A stretch of 64,000 nt of DNA from Rotaria sp. Silwood1 (lineage: Eukaryota > Rotifera > Eurotatoria > Philodinida > Philodinidae), in NCBI GenBank assembly GCA_905250075.1, contig CAJNOP010000103.1, positions 438,524-502,523 on the forward strand. The letters run 5' to 3'. A program made the translations under genes and the position numbers. The stretch's first letter is position 1; each line of letters begins with the position of its first letter. Positions 1 to 11,200 of the stretch are shown piece by piece. Below the pieces are notes generated by a model. It was given only the letters and a program-made list of their open reading frames with translations. It searched no databases and was not told where the DNA came from.

Positions 1-123
1 GCATTATGTTGTTGTTGTTGTTGGCTATATCACTTTTTCTGGTATGTTAATCTTTCTAACAGCTGATTTAAAAATTACATTCATTAGAAACAAAATATCA
101 TTGAATTTGTTTCTTTTTGATAG

Positions 124-967
124 GGGTGCTGCAGGAAGACGTCGTCGAGGAGGAAAACAACCAGAAGAAAGGATTCGACAACAAAAATATTCACAGATGC
201 TACCATCTTTCATTACTCGAACTCTTTTATTCAAGAAATTGAACAACAATTATTTATTTCGCCAGCTGTCAAACAATCAAGATAGTACAGGTAGTCTTCG
301 TTTAAGTGCACCAACATCATTCTTAAGCACATCCAAAAATCAAGTATCTTTTGCTACCAGTGAAAATGATAGAAACTATAATATAGATCAATCATTTGTC
401 AATGAAAGTATTCGTCAAAATGCATCATACCATCATAACACAAGTGTTACTAAAGTTCCTCGAAACAAAGTATCAGCGATTTCCAATACTACACAACTCA
501 ATGATAATCAAACAAAAGATAAACGTAATACTATTAATACAACTATTAGTACAATTGGAAATATAGCTATTGAAGATGCGAATGCATCAAAATCTTATAA
601 TGAACCTATACATGTTGTTAAACTAAATGGAGATGAAACATCATCCATTCGAAAATCTCAAATAATCAAAGTGAATTCTTCTGCAGCTGAAAGCCGACGA
701 CGAAGTCGTTCGATCAATGTACGCATTGGTAGTCAACCAATCACAGGAACACACTCATCAAAAACTAGTTCTGTTACTGTTGCTCGAGTGAGAAGTTTCT
801 CTCACAACAATAAATCAAGAAAAAGTAATGGAATGACTATGTTCCCTGACGATGATGGAAAACATACAAATAAGAAAAAAAATGCTACTTCAGTTGCACA
901 TCGAAAGTCAAAAACTCGATCACATAAATCAAAACATCGAAAAATTAATGTCCATGTCATGAATTAA
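124..967 (+). CDS. 3' terminal exon of an unrecognised basic Ser/Asn/Thr-rich protein (partial)
   Basis: An open frame runs from the window edge to a TAA at 965-967. I place the exon start at 124, after a pyrimidine-rich stretch ending in TAG, because the residues upstream (Leu/Phe-rich, reading through T-runs and a GTT microsatellite) look intronic. The exon gives about 281 residues starting with an Arg-rich patch (GAAGRRRRGGKQ), then a short hydrophobic/basic segment, then a long low-complexity tail rich in Ser, Asn, Thr, Arg and Lys, with Arg-Ser patches near residues 210-260 and a Lys/His/Arg-rich end. This resembles the disordered cytoplasmic tail of a larger protein whose earlier exons lie left of the window. 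No domain is recognised and no function is proposed. Confidence 0.6.
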
Positions 968-1163
968 ATCTTTCATTTCTACTTGAACTTTATATATAAC
1001 TCTTACATTAATTTTTTTATTTTAAGGATTATCTGTGTGCTTCTACGAATATATATATATACTAATTTGAGTAACTCACATGAAAACATAGCCAGATGTT
1101 CTAGGGATTCTTTCCTTCATCACTTGGCCACAGGTAAACATAGATGAGACATGAAATGAACCC

Positions 1164-1590
1164 ATTTCCTCAAATCATTGTTCTCGAAATATCGAAGTTT
1201 GAAGAAAATTTCTTGATAGCAGTCAAAGTTGTAAGAAGAATCGTGTTTTAAAATTTCGATCAAAAGTTTCCGAACAAGAAGATGCTAACTATACCACGTT
1301 GCATGCAAAATTTTCGATATTTTGAACGATGTCTCTGTAAGATATGAATTTTTCAGTATATAGACACTTTTCTTGGATATTGTAGAAGGAATGAATATTT
1401 TAGAAAAATTCTTATCTTACAGATAGTGCATTCTCAAAAACCTGAAGTTCTGTTCAAAATCTAGTTTAGCTAATGGTTTTTTATATATCCAAAGTTGGAT
1501 ATAGAATTTTACTGGCAATCTTGAATCTTATCAAGAAAGTTTCTTAAAACTTCGATATCTCAACAACGATAATTTTAGGATATGACTTTT
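1164..1590. repeat. Imperfect foldback (MITE-like) element
   Basis: The left arm around 1175-1235 (core ATATCGAAGTTT, then AAGAAA..TTTCTTGAT) reappears as reverse complement around 1515-1585. An inner pair matches as well: CTGTAAGATATGAATTTTTC near 1335 against the complement of GAAAAATTCTTATCTTACAG near 1405-1425. The pairing therefore extends towards a centre near 1376. This is the structure of a small foldback or MITE. The outer ends and target duplication are not resolved. Confidence 0.6.
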
Positions 1591-1699
1591 TTTTTAGATG
1601 TTTCATACCTTATCTATACCTACTTATAGCTAAATGATTGAACCAAAACAACTTCAATGCATGAGTATATGCACTCATCTGTTTGTTATGAAAAGAGAG

Positions 1700-1780
1700 T
1701 GTGGGTGTGGGGTGTAGGTGTGACCTTGGTTGTATGTAAATATAAATGGAGAGGAAAATAATATCCAGATCCACACTCTG
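1700..1780. repeat. Telomere-like tract, copy 1 (asymmetric)
   Basis: 1700-1722 reads TGTGGGTGTGGGGTGTAGG plus TGTG. A short opposite-strand partner (ATCCACACTCTG) sits about 45 bp downstream. Confidence 0.6.
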
Positions 1781-2103
1781 TAGAAGATGATTGCTGTGTT
1801 CAGTCCTTTATTTCTTCACTTTTGAGTCACTTTACAAGACTCAATAACATTTGCTAATCAGTAAAATATTAGACTGTATCTCCTGGTAATTTTGGAAAAA
1901 TATGGACAAAGTATTAAATATATATTGTATTCTTACATTGCAATGCCTTCCTTTGTATTGCATCAGTTTCAAAATGAATGGAACAAATGATGAAATCGAT
2001 GATTCATCTGACACCTGTATTGCAACATCCGAAGAAAAGCATAATTTTTTTTGTGATCTGAGAAAAATGAAAGCAATACTTCGATAGAGAATGAAGTATG
2101 AGT

Positions 2104-2110
2104 AAAAAAA
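2104..2110 (-). terminator. RNA polymerase III terminator of the tRNA gene
   Basis: On the minus strand a run of seven T begins eight bases after the tRNA discriminator base. This is a canonical Pol III stop signal and supports the tRNA gene being transcribable. Confidence 0.85.
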
Positions 2111-2118
2111 GAGTCGAA

Positions 2119-2189
2119 TACACCGGCCGGGAGTTGAACCCGGATCACTCGCGTGTCACACGAGTATTCTACCGCTAAACTACCAGTGC
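2119..2189 (-). tRNA. tRNA with glycine-type body and anticodon GAC (nominal Val)
   Basis: The 71-nt minus-strand gene folds as a full cloverleaf. The acceptor arm is GCACTGG with CCGGTGT and discriminator A. The A box is TAGTTTAGCGG, which fits TRGYNNAGNNG. The anticodon stem CTCGT:GCGAG encloses loop GTGACAC, and the T arm CCGGG-TTCAACT-CCCGG contains the B box. The anticodon read from the loop is GAC, decoding valine GTC. Length, acceptor arm, D arm and T arm all resemble eukaryotic tRNA-Gly(GCC), from which it would differ mainly in the anticodon loop. Eukaryotic valine GTC is normally read by an inosine-modified AAC tRNA, so a GAC gene is unexpected. Position 32 is G instead of the usual pyrimidine. 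It could be an anticodon-shifted tRNA or a drifting pseudogene, but all stems pair and a Pol III terminator follows. Confidence 0.88.
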
Positions 2190-2445
2190 TCGTTCTTGTC
2201 ACTTAGAAAATCTTTCAAATTAAACAATTTGATTCAATGATCTCTGAAATAATCAAGCAGTATGTATGACAATCACTCGATTCATGTATTTTAACATCTA
2301 ATTATCGCTGGAATGCTGTAATTTAAGAACGTATCGAAACAAATAATTATACTAGAGCTATCCATTTCAAAATATCGTAAGGTCGACAAATTTTTGAACA
2401 GTTTGATAGGAATTCTAGAAATTTTTGGTTTTCCAGATTCGGAAG

Positions 2446-2494
2446 AGGGTGTGGGTGTGGGTTTTGTTCTCTTCTGAACCCACACCCACACCCG
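2446..2494. repeat. Telomere-like hairpin, copy 2 (best palindrome)
   Basis: The left arm GGGTGTGGGTGTGGGTT and the right arm AACCCACACCCACACCC are near-perfect complements around a 14-base spacer containing GTTCTCTTCTG. This is the clearest member of the dispersed hairpin family. Confidence 0.85.
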
Positions 2495-2530
2495 GAATCG
2501 AAAAACAAATATTACCATTCCACTCAGCAT

Positions 2531-3240
2531 CAGAGATGGGACCGGTTCGGTTTTTAACCGAACCGAACCGACTGACCGTAACCGAAATCGGTTCGATTCG
2601 AGATTTTTAAAAAATTCGGTCGGTTACGTTCGGTTCGGTTAGGGATTTTTTCGGTTACGATCGGTTCGGTTAGAAATTTTAAAAAAATCGGTCGGTTACG
2701 TTCGGTTCGGTTAGAAAGAATCGACATAATCTTTTGATTTGAGTTCGATGGACTTTTTGAGACATAAGAAGAAAAAAGTGTAATCGTACAACAATTAGCT
2801 GTTGTTCGTAACTCGTATTATCTCACATGTTTTTTAAATTTGTTGTGAGAGGTAAGAAAGTTATAATATAGTAAGAGGATTCAATAAATAATCTTTCTTC
2901 GTTACTTTCTCTAGATGTTGATTGCTCATAGTTGCTACTGTCCGATTTGTTGTTGCTAATTTATAAAGCACTAATACCCTAATTAACATAAGCTAAACTT
3001 CGCTTTCTCTAAACTCGGTTCGATTACGAAATTTTTGAAATTCGGTCGGTTACGGTCGGTTCGGTTAGAAATTTTTAAATATTCGGTCGGTTACATTCGG
3101 TTCGGTTAGAGATTTTTTCGGTTCCGGTCGGTTCGGTTAGAAATTTTAAAAAATTCGGTCGGTTACGTTCGGTTCCGTTAGAGATTTTTTCGGTTACGGT
3201 CGGTTCGGTTTGGCAAAAATGCCAACCGATCCCACCTCTG
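2531..3240. mobile_element. hAT-like non-autonomous DNA transposon with GGTTCGGT subrepeats
   Basis: The left end CAGAGATGGGACCGGTTCGG and the reverse complement of the right end, CAGAGGTGGGATCGGTTGGC, form terminal inverted repeats. Their CAGAG..TGGGA start is typical of hAT-superfamily ends. Inside, two blocks (about 2545-2720 and 3010-3215) are degenerate direct repeats of a unit containing TCGGTTACGGTCGGTTCGGT followed by AG(A/G)(A/G)ATTTT. They flank about 290 bp of unique AT-rich sequence. No transposase frame exists, so it would depend on a helper. The flanking 8-mers (CTCAGCAT, TTAATTAT) are not a convincing target duplication, so the exact boundaries or the superfamily could be off. 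Confidence 0.72.
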
Positions 3241-3483
3241 TTAATTATTCTATAATTAATCTTGTTTTCCTTGAATGTTTGAAATAAAGTCTAAATAAAC
3301 CGATGTTGCTGAGAAATTTAATTACAATTTAAGTTTTGTTTCAAATCTAGGTATATTTTCTTTTATTAACAAGAATAGTCAAAGAGAAAAGAAATAAGTC
3401 TACTCTTCTTATCTCATCATTATTTACTTATATTTATATCATTCTTTTATGTTTCTTTTTCATATCTATTTCATTTTAAAGAT

Positions 3484-5278
3484 ATGTCATTAATACATGA
3501 TATAATAATAATTGGTGGTGGTATTGTAGGATTAGGAGTTTTTCGTCAATTGACATTGAATGGTTATAAAGATGTTTTATTATTAGATAAATCTTCACAA
3601 ATATTAACTGGTGCAAGTTCTGGTAATAGTGGAATATTACATACAGGATTTGATACAATACCAGAAACTTTAGAATCAAAATTAGTCAAACGTGGATATG
3701 AATTGTACCAATCGTTTGCTCAAGATATCAAATTACCAATTAAAAAGATTGGTGCTTATATTATTGCATGGAAATCAGATGAATTAGAAACATTAAAACA
3801 AATTCTTGATACTGCACATAAAGTAAATGATTTCATTATTTGTTTTATTAATTTTATCATTTAGATGGGCGCAATACACTTTTCTAGTAAAAACAAAGAC
3901 GCTTTGATCAGACATGAAATAATTCTATTTCAAAATCGAAAAAAGAATAGACAGTCGATGAGATTGCCCAGTGTTGTGAGAAACTATAAAGAAGTATTCG
4001 ATTAGTTGAAATTTGTTTAACTTATTTTCAAGCAAGTGAAGTTTTTGAAAAACAAAACTGATACATAAAAAGTTTCAATTTGTTTATCACGAAAATTTAA
4101 GCTCTTAGATATCAAATTTTTCTAATTGCATATTCTTTATTTGCCAACATGTTTTTCTTTCTACTGATTTCAATGGAAAAACAAGATTCCCTTATATTTT
4201 ATAATTTTCTTAAAATATTTTTATTCTCTTATAGAATGGTGTGACTGATATAGAAGAGATATCACCTACTACTTTATATGAACGTGAACCTCATTTACGT
4301 GCTAATGCTTTAAATGCTCTCTATATTCCAGGTGAATGTATAGTTGATCCACTTACATTACCTTTAATTTTATATATGCAAAGTAAACTATTAGGTGGAT
4401 ATGTACAAATGAATACAGAAATAATCAATGGTAAATATGATTTAGAAAAAAAATATTGGCTATTAAATGATGGACAATTTAAAAGTAGAATAGTTATTAA
4501 CTGTGCTGGTTTATATGGTGATTATATTGAACAAATTCGTATCAATCAACAAGTTTCTTCAAAATCAACATTTACTATTCAACCACGTATAGGACAGTTT
4601 TCAGTTTATTCATCATCTATATCTGAATTGCCTATAAAATCAATTATTTTACCATTACCAACAAAATTTACTAAAGGTATAATTATATATCCAAATTTAT
4701 TTAATCAAATCATTATTGGACCAACAGCTGAAACACAACATGATCGATCTCAAGCACCAATTAAATCTGATATAAATAATATATTATATAATAAAATCAA
4801 TGAATTGATACCAACACTTTCAAAATTAAATTATCAACATATTGGATCATATACAGGAATACGACCAGCTACAGAATATTCTGATTATCAAATACATTCA
4901 TATAATGATTTACAATGGATATGTTGTGGTGGAATACGTTCAACAGGATTATCATCATCATTAGCAATAGGAGAATATATATGTAATAAATTAAATGAAA
5001 TGATTAATATCAAACATGAAATTGTTTGTGAAGGATATTCATCGGAAAGATACTATCAATCATTAGAACAATTAAAATCAATGTTTATTTTGACATTAAA
5101 TGGATTACAACCGAATTTAATTGTAAATGAATCAAAAGTTTTACCAACAATAACAGGTGATATAAAATTAGGTGATAATATGAAATCATTAAATTTAAAA
5201 ATAGATTGTGCTGGTGAAATTTTTGATATTTCACATTCGTTACTAAAATTAGCATGGATAACAAAACGCTTAGAATAA
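3484..5278 (+). CDS. FAD-dependent oxidoreductase, DAO family (L-2-hydroxyglutarate dehydrogenase / GlpA-like)
   Basis: Two exons, 3484-3822 and 4235-5278, join in phase 0 across a 412-bp intron (GTAAAT..TTATAG) to give 460 residues, close to the usual length for this family. Residues 6-15 carry the FAD dinucleotide-binding motif IIIIGGGIVG, followed by an acidic residue at the end of the second strand (LLLDKS). The region ASSGNSGILHTGFD matches the flavin-contacting segment of L-2-hydroxyglutarate dehydrogenases, which oxidise L-2-hydroxyglutarate to 2-oxoglutarate. The later GGIRSTGLSSSLAIGEYI block and about 75 further residues are closer, as I remember them, to the COG0579 GlpA-like oxidoreductases of microbes than to animal L2HGDH, so the substrate is not settled. 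No mitochondrial presequence is seen. TTTTAAAG just before the ATG could be a 3' splice site for an upstream exon or a trans-spliced leader. AATAAA occurs at 5323-5328. Confidence 0.9.
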
Positions 5279-5867
5279 ATCATTCTTTTTGTATTCTAAA
5301 GATGAACTTTTTATTAATTTAAAATAAAATTTTAGTGATTACTACAGTTCTTCAAAAAAAATAAATTATATTTAGTAGTGGAAATGTTTCGGCATAATCG
5401 ACCACAGTCTAGATGCTACAAAAGAGAGTCTCAAAAGTTTGCACAGAAAAGTTTATGTCAATAACTCTTATGCAGATGAAATGATTGAATTACAATACAG
5501 AATGCGTTAAAGGAATCTAAATGATGAATGTTACTTATAAAATAAATTTTGTAAGACATTCACTGATGATTGATGAAACAAAAGCGCCGAGAAAGTTGTT
5601 ACGTTTGTGTTGAGCATACTATCAATTGGTATTGTCGTATTGAACGATGGCAGAGAATAGAAGAAAAACAAAACACATGGAAGAAAATTGAACAAGAAAA
5701 TAATCATAAAGGATAGAGCCAACAGTTCTTTTGATTCTGTAATAAACCTAAATCATTAATCACTTAGAGAAAATTATGTTTTGAGCCTCTCAAATAGCAA
5801 CTTTATGGATGATATGACGAAAACTTAATTAAGATGATAAGCGAAGCTTTTGGCGCAATATATGTCA

Positions 5868-5927
5868 GTGTGGATGTATTCGTATAGATGACAAAAAACC
5901 ACACTCACATCCTACACCCATACCCTA
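5868..5927. repeat. Telomere-like hairpin, copy 3
   Basis: GTGTGGATGTAT faces CCACACTCACATCCTACACC across a short spacer; the arms are degenerate. Confidence 0.55.
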
Positions 5928-5962
5928 TTTAGATAGTTCGAATAAAAGAAAAAAAAGACAGA

Positions 5963-6011
5963 GAGTGTGGTTGTGGGTATGGCTCTTATCTCTACTCATA
6001 CCATACCCTAG
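5963..6011. repeat. Telomere-like hairpin, copy 4
   Basis: GAGTGTGGTTGTGGGTATGG faces CATACCATACCCTAGG across CTCTTATCTCTACT, a spacer resembling the CTCTTC spacer of copy 2. Confidence 0.6.
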
Positions 6012-6625
6012 GATTCGTTCATAGTGTGAATATTTTTTTTTATCTGCGTATGTAAGTATAGTGGATTAAATAAGGATTTAACAAGTCGAAGTCTTACCAA
6101 GATATTCCAATCGAATCTACATGTAATGTACGTAATAGACATTCTGACTCAATTCTTTTTTGAAATAATACGTCCATGTGATTTGTACCTACATTATATA
6201 ATCATCTTTAGTTGCTTTCCTTTTATCCATAGAAGTTTGTTTTGGATCGTGTGAATTCATTTCTAGATTCGAATTTTCTTTTTTCTTCATAGATGAAAAA
6301 CTATCGAAACAGAATATATAGAATGGTTATCATGATCACGTGAAATAGGAGATTGCTGATGACCAACATTTGCTTTTGTTGAAAAACAGATCATAATACC
6401 ATAAAGATGCGTCAACTTTTATTTGTATGTATATGACATAAATCATAAAAGTCATGATGTTAAATTACTCGACGGTTATTTATTATTTTATTTTTGTTTG
6501 ACAATATAGATACACAAAAAAGCATTGAATGATTCTCATTCATCTTTTTAAAGCATCACTAATGTCAATAAAAAAAAGAAGGTTCGTCGAACGGAGAATA
6601 GATATAAAGTGAATGTAATTGCAAT

Positions 6626-8944
6626 CTATTGAATCTGCACACCAGACATTATGTTAGGCAGCTCCATGAGTTGATGGTTTGCCCTTTTTAATTTATAGGA
6701 TAATGTTTGAGAAGCCATATGCATCTCATTCTGTTCTGTAACAGCATTTGTCATATTTCTGATAGGTACAACGCGAATATTCCAACGACCGAAACATATT
6801 ATGAATAATGAATGTACTAGATTAAATAGTTCAATTCGAAAAGTACCCGATGCTAATATATATAAATAGAATGCTGAAACAGGAAATAGAAACACACATA
6901 ATTCAGCGGAAAAAAATGCAAATTTTTCAATAGCTAAACGATCAGGTGACTTATTTGGAACATTACTAGTTATAGCAGCGTAAAGTGTATAAATAAATTG
7001 AGGTGATTGAACAATACAATAAACAATGACTTGTATAAATAGCATGGCTAATGCATTTTGATCACGTGTACGCTGAAGATGTGTATTAGTACTTTGTTGA
7101 GTAGAAAGAATACTAGCATGGATCTGTTGTTCATGTATATCTCGTTTGGTTGCAAGATTACGTCGAATGAGTAAAGCACTTACAATCATAATTGTTGCAG
7201 GAAAGATACCCCCCGTAGTTAACAAATAGATACTGTGATAGAGTGCCGCTGCTCGATTATATACGATAGCACAAATACCAGCCGCTTCACGTATCTCATA
7301 GAATATTAATGTATGAATAGGTAAGACAAGCCAAACGCCAATAACAATAAGAATCACCCGACGTGCAACATGTACTTGTGCAAATCTTCGTACACGAACA
7401 TTTCTTGAACTTAATGCATATCGATCGAGACAAGCCATAGTTATCATCCAACGTCCCATCATCATAGTTGACTGCAATATATAGAGACGTGCCTTACAAA
7501 ATGCACGTATTGTTGTAATTGGATCTGGATGATTGAGTGAATAGAGATAAGTACCACAACTCAAAGATATAGTTATGATCAATATTGTTGATGCGCCCAA
7601 AAAGTCTACAAAGAACAAATTTATAATGATCAGCAACAGGAGTGATATTGTTTTTGACATTTTAATTCCGTAGAAAATGCGCTAATAGCTATTTGTTTTT
7701 CAATTTTCTATGAAAACCAAGTTCACGTAGATTTATTAACCTTTTTTCACATTTGTTCAGTAATTTCATATATTAAACAGTTTAAATCGAAAGTATAGTG
7801 GAACGAGAAAAACTTATATGAACAAGAAGCAAAGGTTTTATTGCTCTTTGCAAAAAAAAAAAAATAGAAAAGCAATTAACTCACTTATACTATGTTGAGA
7901 AAACTAGCTTGAACACTTTTGAATTATAATCAACGCGAAAATATGTTTACATTTCAGTAGTAATAGAGTTGTAAGACATCGGGGACACTTCAAAAATGAG
8001 TGCTAGGTATGTTGAGTCAATAGATCTGTCAGTTAAAAAAACATTAATTCATAAATATTAGGTGGCTCTTATCATGCATGAATCATTCTGACATATTAAT
8101 AATTACTCTACAGCGTGGCAGCTTGTCAAAAAAACTCTCTCGTTCTTTAAGATGCTACCTACGCTGAAATTTAGAATGTAGGCATTAGTTACTATTTTAT
8201 TTTTATAAAACCTAATGCAGCTAGAGGTGATCAATGTCGGAACTAAACTCAAAGTTCAAAGATTGAAAATCTAATGTAAAATATCTGCGAATATCTAAAG
8301 ACTGTTATTCTCTTGAGATTAATGCTCTACAAATACGGCTATTCAGTTAGGAAAATTTTCCAATGATTATGATTTATCCTATGATTGAAACATTTCTGTT
8401 GTTACCTCTTGTCTACTTCATTGTATTTAATCTTACTATTCCCATTATATGTAAGATGCAAATCAGTTGAACCTTATTATTGAGATTGATCATCGTAGTA
8501 TTACAAACTGAAATAATTGATCAAAAATGAGTTCAATGTTTGGATATTGAAAAGGCTCGATAGAAACAAAAACTCCTTAATAAGATCAACAAAACTTATA
8601 GTTATCAGTCAATTAAACACGTTCGCATTGGTTTATATCAAGCTCCGAAATCCACTTTTGCAATAGACTTAACATTTTACACACTGATTTCTGTTTGATA
8701 GGATTCATCTTTTTGGAGAACGATCGAGTTTTAATCAATTAAAAGTATTTTATAGATATATTCTGTCTGATAATAATTTACACTTACAATTACAGCATGA
8801 TGTTACGCGAAATTGTCGTCGTGACAAGAGAATGACATTGAGTAAACAACCTGGTACACCGAATATGATCCATGCCGAGCAACCATAACGAATTAATTGT
8901 TGTTGAACAATGGCTAGTGTTGTAATTATCGTTGATGAAGCCAT
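6626..8944 (-). CDS. Rhodopsin-like (class A) GPCR, rotifer neuropeptide-receptor-like
   Basis: Exon 1 (8944-8788) encodes the N-terminus and TM1 (IIFGVPGCLLNVILLSRRQF). It ends before a consensus GTAAGT. Exon 2 (7605-6626) starts after TTTGTAG, and the split codon TAC (Tyr) restores TSCCNY-FLGASTILI, giving 378 residues. The ATG at 7660 is intronic under this model. TM3 ends with DRY in MACLDRYALSS, and a Cys in RAFCKARLY precedes TM3 as expected for the conserved disulphide. TM5 and TM6 follow, and TM7 reads FLFPVSAFYLYI, a degenerate NPxxY. The tail is short and basic. The ligand cannot be assigned; the layout resembles FMRFamide-receptor-like proteins expanded in lophotrochozoans. The 1.18-kb intron is large for this window. 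Confidence 0.85.
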
Positions 8945-9457
8945 TGTTGTGCATGAAAAAGTTCTCTTAGTTTTTCTGCTCCTTTGTTTTTGACAAACTC
9001 AAGCTGTGTAAAAAAAATACTGTTTTGAATAATAAAAGAAACGAAAACATGTGAAAGTTGAGACACGGAAGTGTTGAAAAGAAGAGAGAAACACTTCATA
9101 TTATATATTTCAAAATATAATTAATGCAAGTAATAATGGCGTGAGTAACTCAAAAGCTCGGTGATCTACTCGTTTGGCAGATGTTTAAACAGTGAAATGG
9201 TTTTAAAATGGTTCAAAAAGTCATAAAAATAATGATGCAAAATTTTCATAACTAATAAATTCTACGCAAGGCACTAAAATAATTACTTTGAATAAAATGA
9301 GAATCGTGTCAAAAATAGAATGTTAATATCAGAAATAAAAACAGCCATTTTTAGACTATTTTAGTAACATTCTCCGTTGCCATATCTTCCTCAATGATTG
9401 TCCATTAGAATTATTTAAAACCTTCGTTGCCGTCTAAAATACCTTTTCTTATAACGA

Positions 9458-9504
9458 TGTGAGTATGGGTGTATTTGAAGAGAAGATCCACAACCCACAC
9501 CCTC
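9458..9504. repeat. Telomere-like hairpin, copy 5
   Basis: TGTGAGTATGGGTGT and CAACCCACACCCTC flank a spacer with GAAGAGAAGATCC, the shared spacer motif of this family. Confidence 0.7.
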
Positions 9505-10382
9505 AAACTTTCCTTTCTTTTCTCTTACACAGCACGATTGATTGGACTCAAACTATTCTTATGAACACTTCGATCAAGTTGCGGCATGTATTTTGGTAGA
9601 TTTTACAAAGCTGGCACCATTTGAAAAAAAACCTATTTTTAATGGTTTTTTTATAGCGTCTCTAGTGTTTTGCTTCTTTTTTCAAAGAAAAAAAATACAC
9701 ACGCACCCAAATCTGTTGCCACTTGTCGTAGTAAAATTTCAGCCCAAAAAAGCGTAATGTAGATGTTTGGAGACGAGCAAAACTTCAGATCCTTTTTGGC
9801 TCTTGGCTTCTCAAGGTCTTTGGAAAGAAAGCATTTCGGAAGTTTGCATTTTTAACCAACTTTGTTCAATTCATCGAGATCTATCTACCTTGAAAGTTTA
9901 CAAAATTTTCGTCTCACTGTTCTCAAGAAACCTTGAAAAAAGGAGGGACTTGATTGCAGCAGAATTAAAGATTACATCTTATATTTATATTATGTATGAC
10001 ATATGCAAGAGTCACAGCGATCTATGTCTCGAAATCAGCATAATAGACAGGATATAACTCAAGAAACAAATCAGGAATTTAGATAAAAGTTAGGACATTT
10101 AAAAACTGATGGTGATATTTCTGCCAAGGACCAAACCTGCATTAAAAATGAATGAAGTAAAGATTACTTGTTAGAATTACAACGTAAAAATGATTAAGGA
10201 AAAATCAACTATGTCATGGCATAATTTCTTGTTAAATATATACTTCCTATTCTGTTCTTTTCCCTTGCATTCTCTCTCTATGTTATTATTAAATATCTAA
10301 GAATTTTATTCGCGTGATGGAAAACATAATGAATAACAACAAAAATTAATTAGAAATTTTATTAGCGCAGTCTGTTGAAAGC

Positions 10383-10510
10383 TTAAATGCGGAATTCATA
10401 AATCTTCTTTAACTTCATTATAGTAATTAACACAAAATACACAATGAATGAAATCTCTAAAAGATGATAATTCTCTTTCAATAATGATGGATTGTCAACA
10501 AACTTTAATT
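10383..10510 (-). pseudogene. Decayed ORF fragment, family with 16195-16320
   Basis: The minus-strand reading contains DNPSLLKENYHLLE and then LKKIYEFRI, which aligns over about 37 residues to DNRLSLEKNYYILE..SKKICEFHI encoded on the plus strand at 16195-16320. Two diverged copies of the same segment imply an old duplicated or mobile sequence. The parent protein is not recognised. Confidence 0.4.
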
Positions 10511-10959
10511 CTTTTTTATTTCTACATGTTGAACAGAGGTTTTGTATTCTTTTTTTTTTTACACGCATTATTCTTTTCGTCTTCACTGTTGTTATTTGCT
10601 CGGTATTTTTCATTTTCATATTTCATTTTTCTTAATTTAAGATTTTTATTATTAGTATAAGCATTAAATTAAATGGCACTTAAGGCTATTGTAAATATTC
10701 CCGGTTTCTTAAATTTGTAATAGGAAGGAGAAGTGTTGAAACTTGGACTTAAAATCTACACCCAATATCTTTTTTGAAAATATAGATCAGTTCCCCAAAA
10801 TATCGATAGACAACGATGTCTTAATGTTGAATATGAACGGTTAGAAGAAAAAGAAATCCAGTTAATGCTAAGCTAGCTGATTTGGAAAATTAATTATTTG
10901 AAAGTAATCAAAATGGTGACAAATTACGAAAAAACAGAAAAAATGAATGATTGAAATAA

Positions 10960-11200
10960 ATATAAATTGAACATAATCTTTTTGTTGTGAAAAATATTCT
11001 ATAAATATTTCTATATAAGTTTTGAAGAAACACAGTACAATAAAAGAGCATGTCATAATCACGCAAATACTGTCGTATAGAGACCGACCATAAAATATCA
11101 GGATTAAATCAGAATTTTCAATTAAGAGAGGATAATTATGACACTTGAAAACAGTTAGAAAAATAAAAATCAGAAAAACAGTATCGCCGTGAGACCTGCA
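10960..11200. repeat. Diverged copy of the CAGGACA-type repeat
   Basis: The order of short blocks here (AATATTC.ATAAATATTT, AAGAAAC..GTA.AA.A, a (C/A)AGAGA step, TATCAGGATTAAATCAG, then CGTGAGACCTGC) parallels 14410-14685, which ends GCTGCGAGGCCTG. It appears to be an older, more diverged copy of the same dispersed repeat. Confidence 0.4.

Larger units (their letters stand above)
968..2100. other. Intergenic: foldback repeat and one telomere-like tract
   Basis: I see no supported gene. The stretch holds an imperfect foldback element at about 1164-1590 and a TGTGGG-like tract at 1700-1722 with a weak opposite arm near 1762-1780. A 61-codon frame at 1902-2087 has no recognisable features. Confidence 0.6.
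5279..6625. other. Intergenic between two convergent genes
   Basis: No gene recognised. It contains the polyadenylation-type signal of the oxidoreductase and two telomere-like hairpins (5868-5927, 5963-6011). The rest is AT-rich unique sequence. Confidence 0.6.

Noticed and set aside
2425..2610. Short ORFs across the hairpin and transposon end (both strands)
   Set aside because: Their residues come from the telomere-like arms and GGTTCGGT repeats.
9542..10057. Two adjacent plus-strand ORFs of 71 and 96 codons
   Set aside because: No signal peptide, domain or splice support; composition like the surrounding intergenic DNA.
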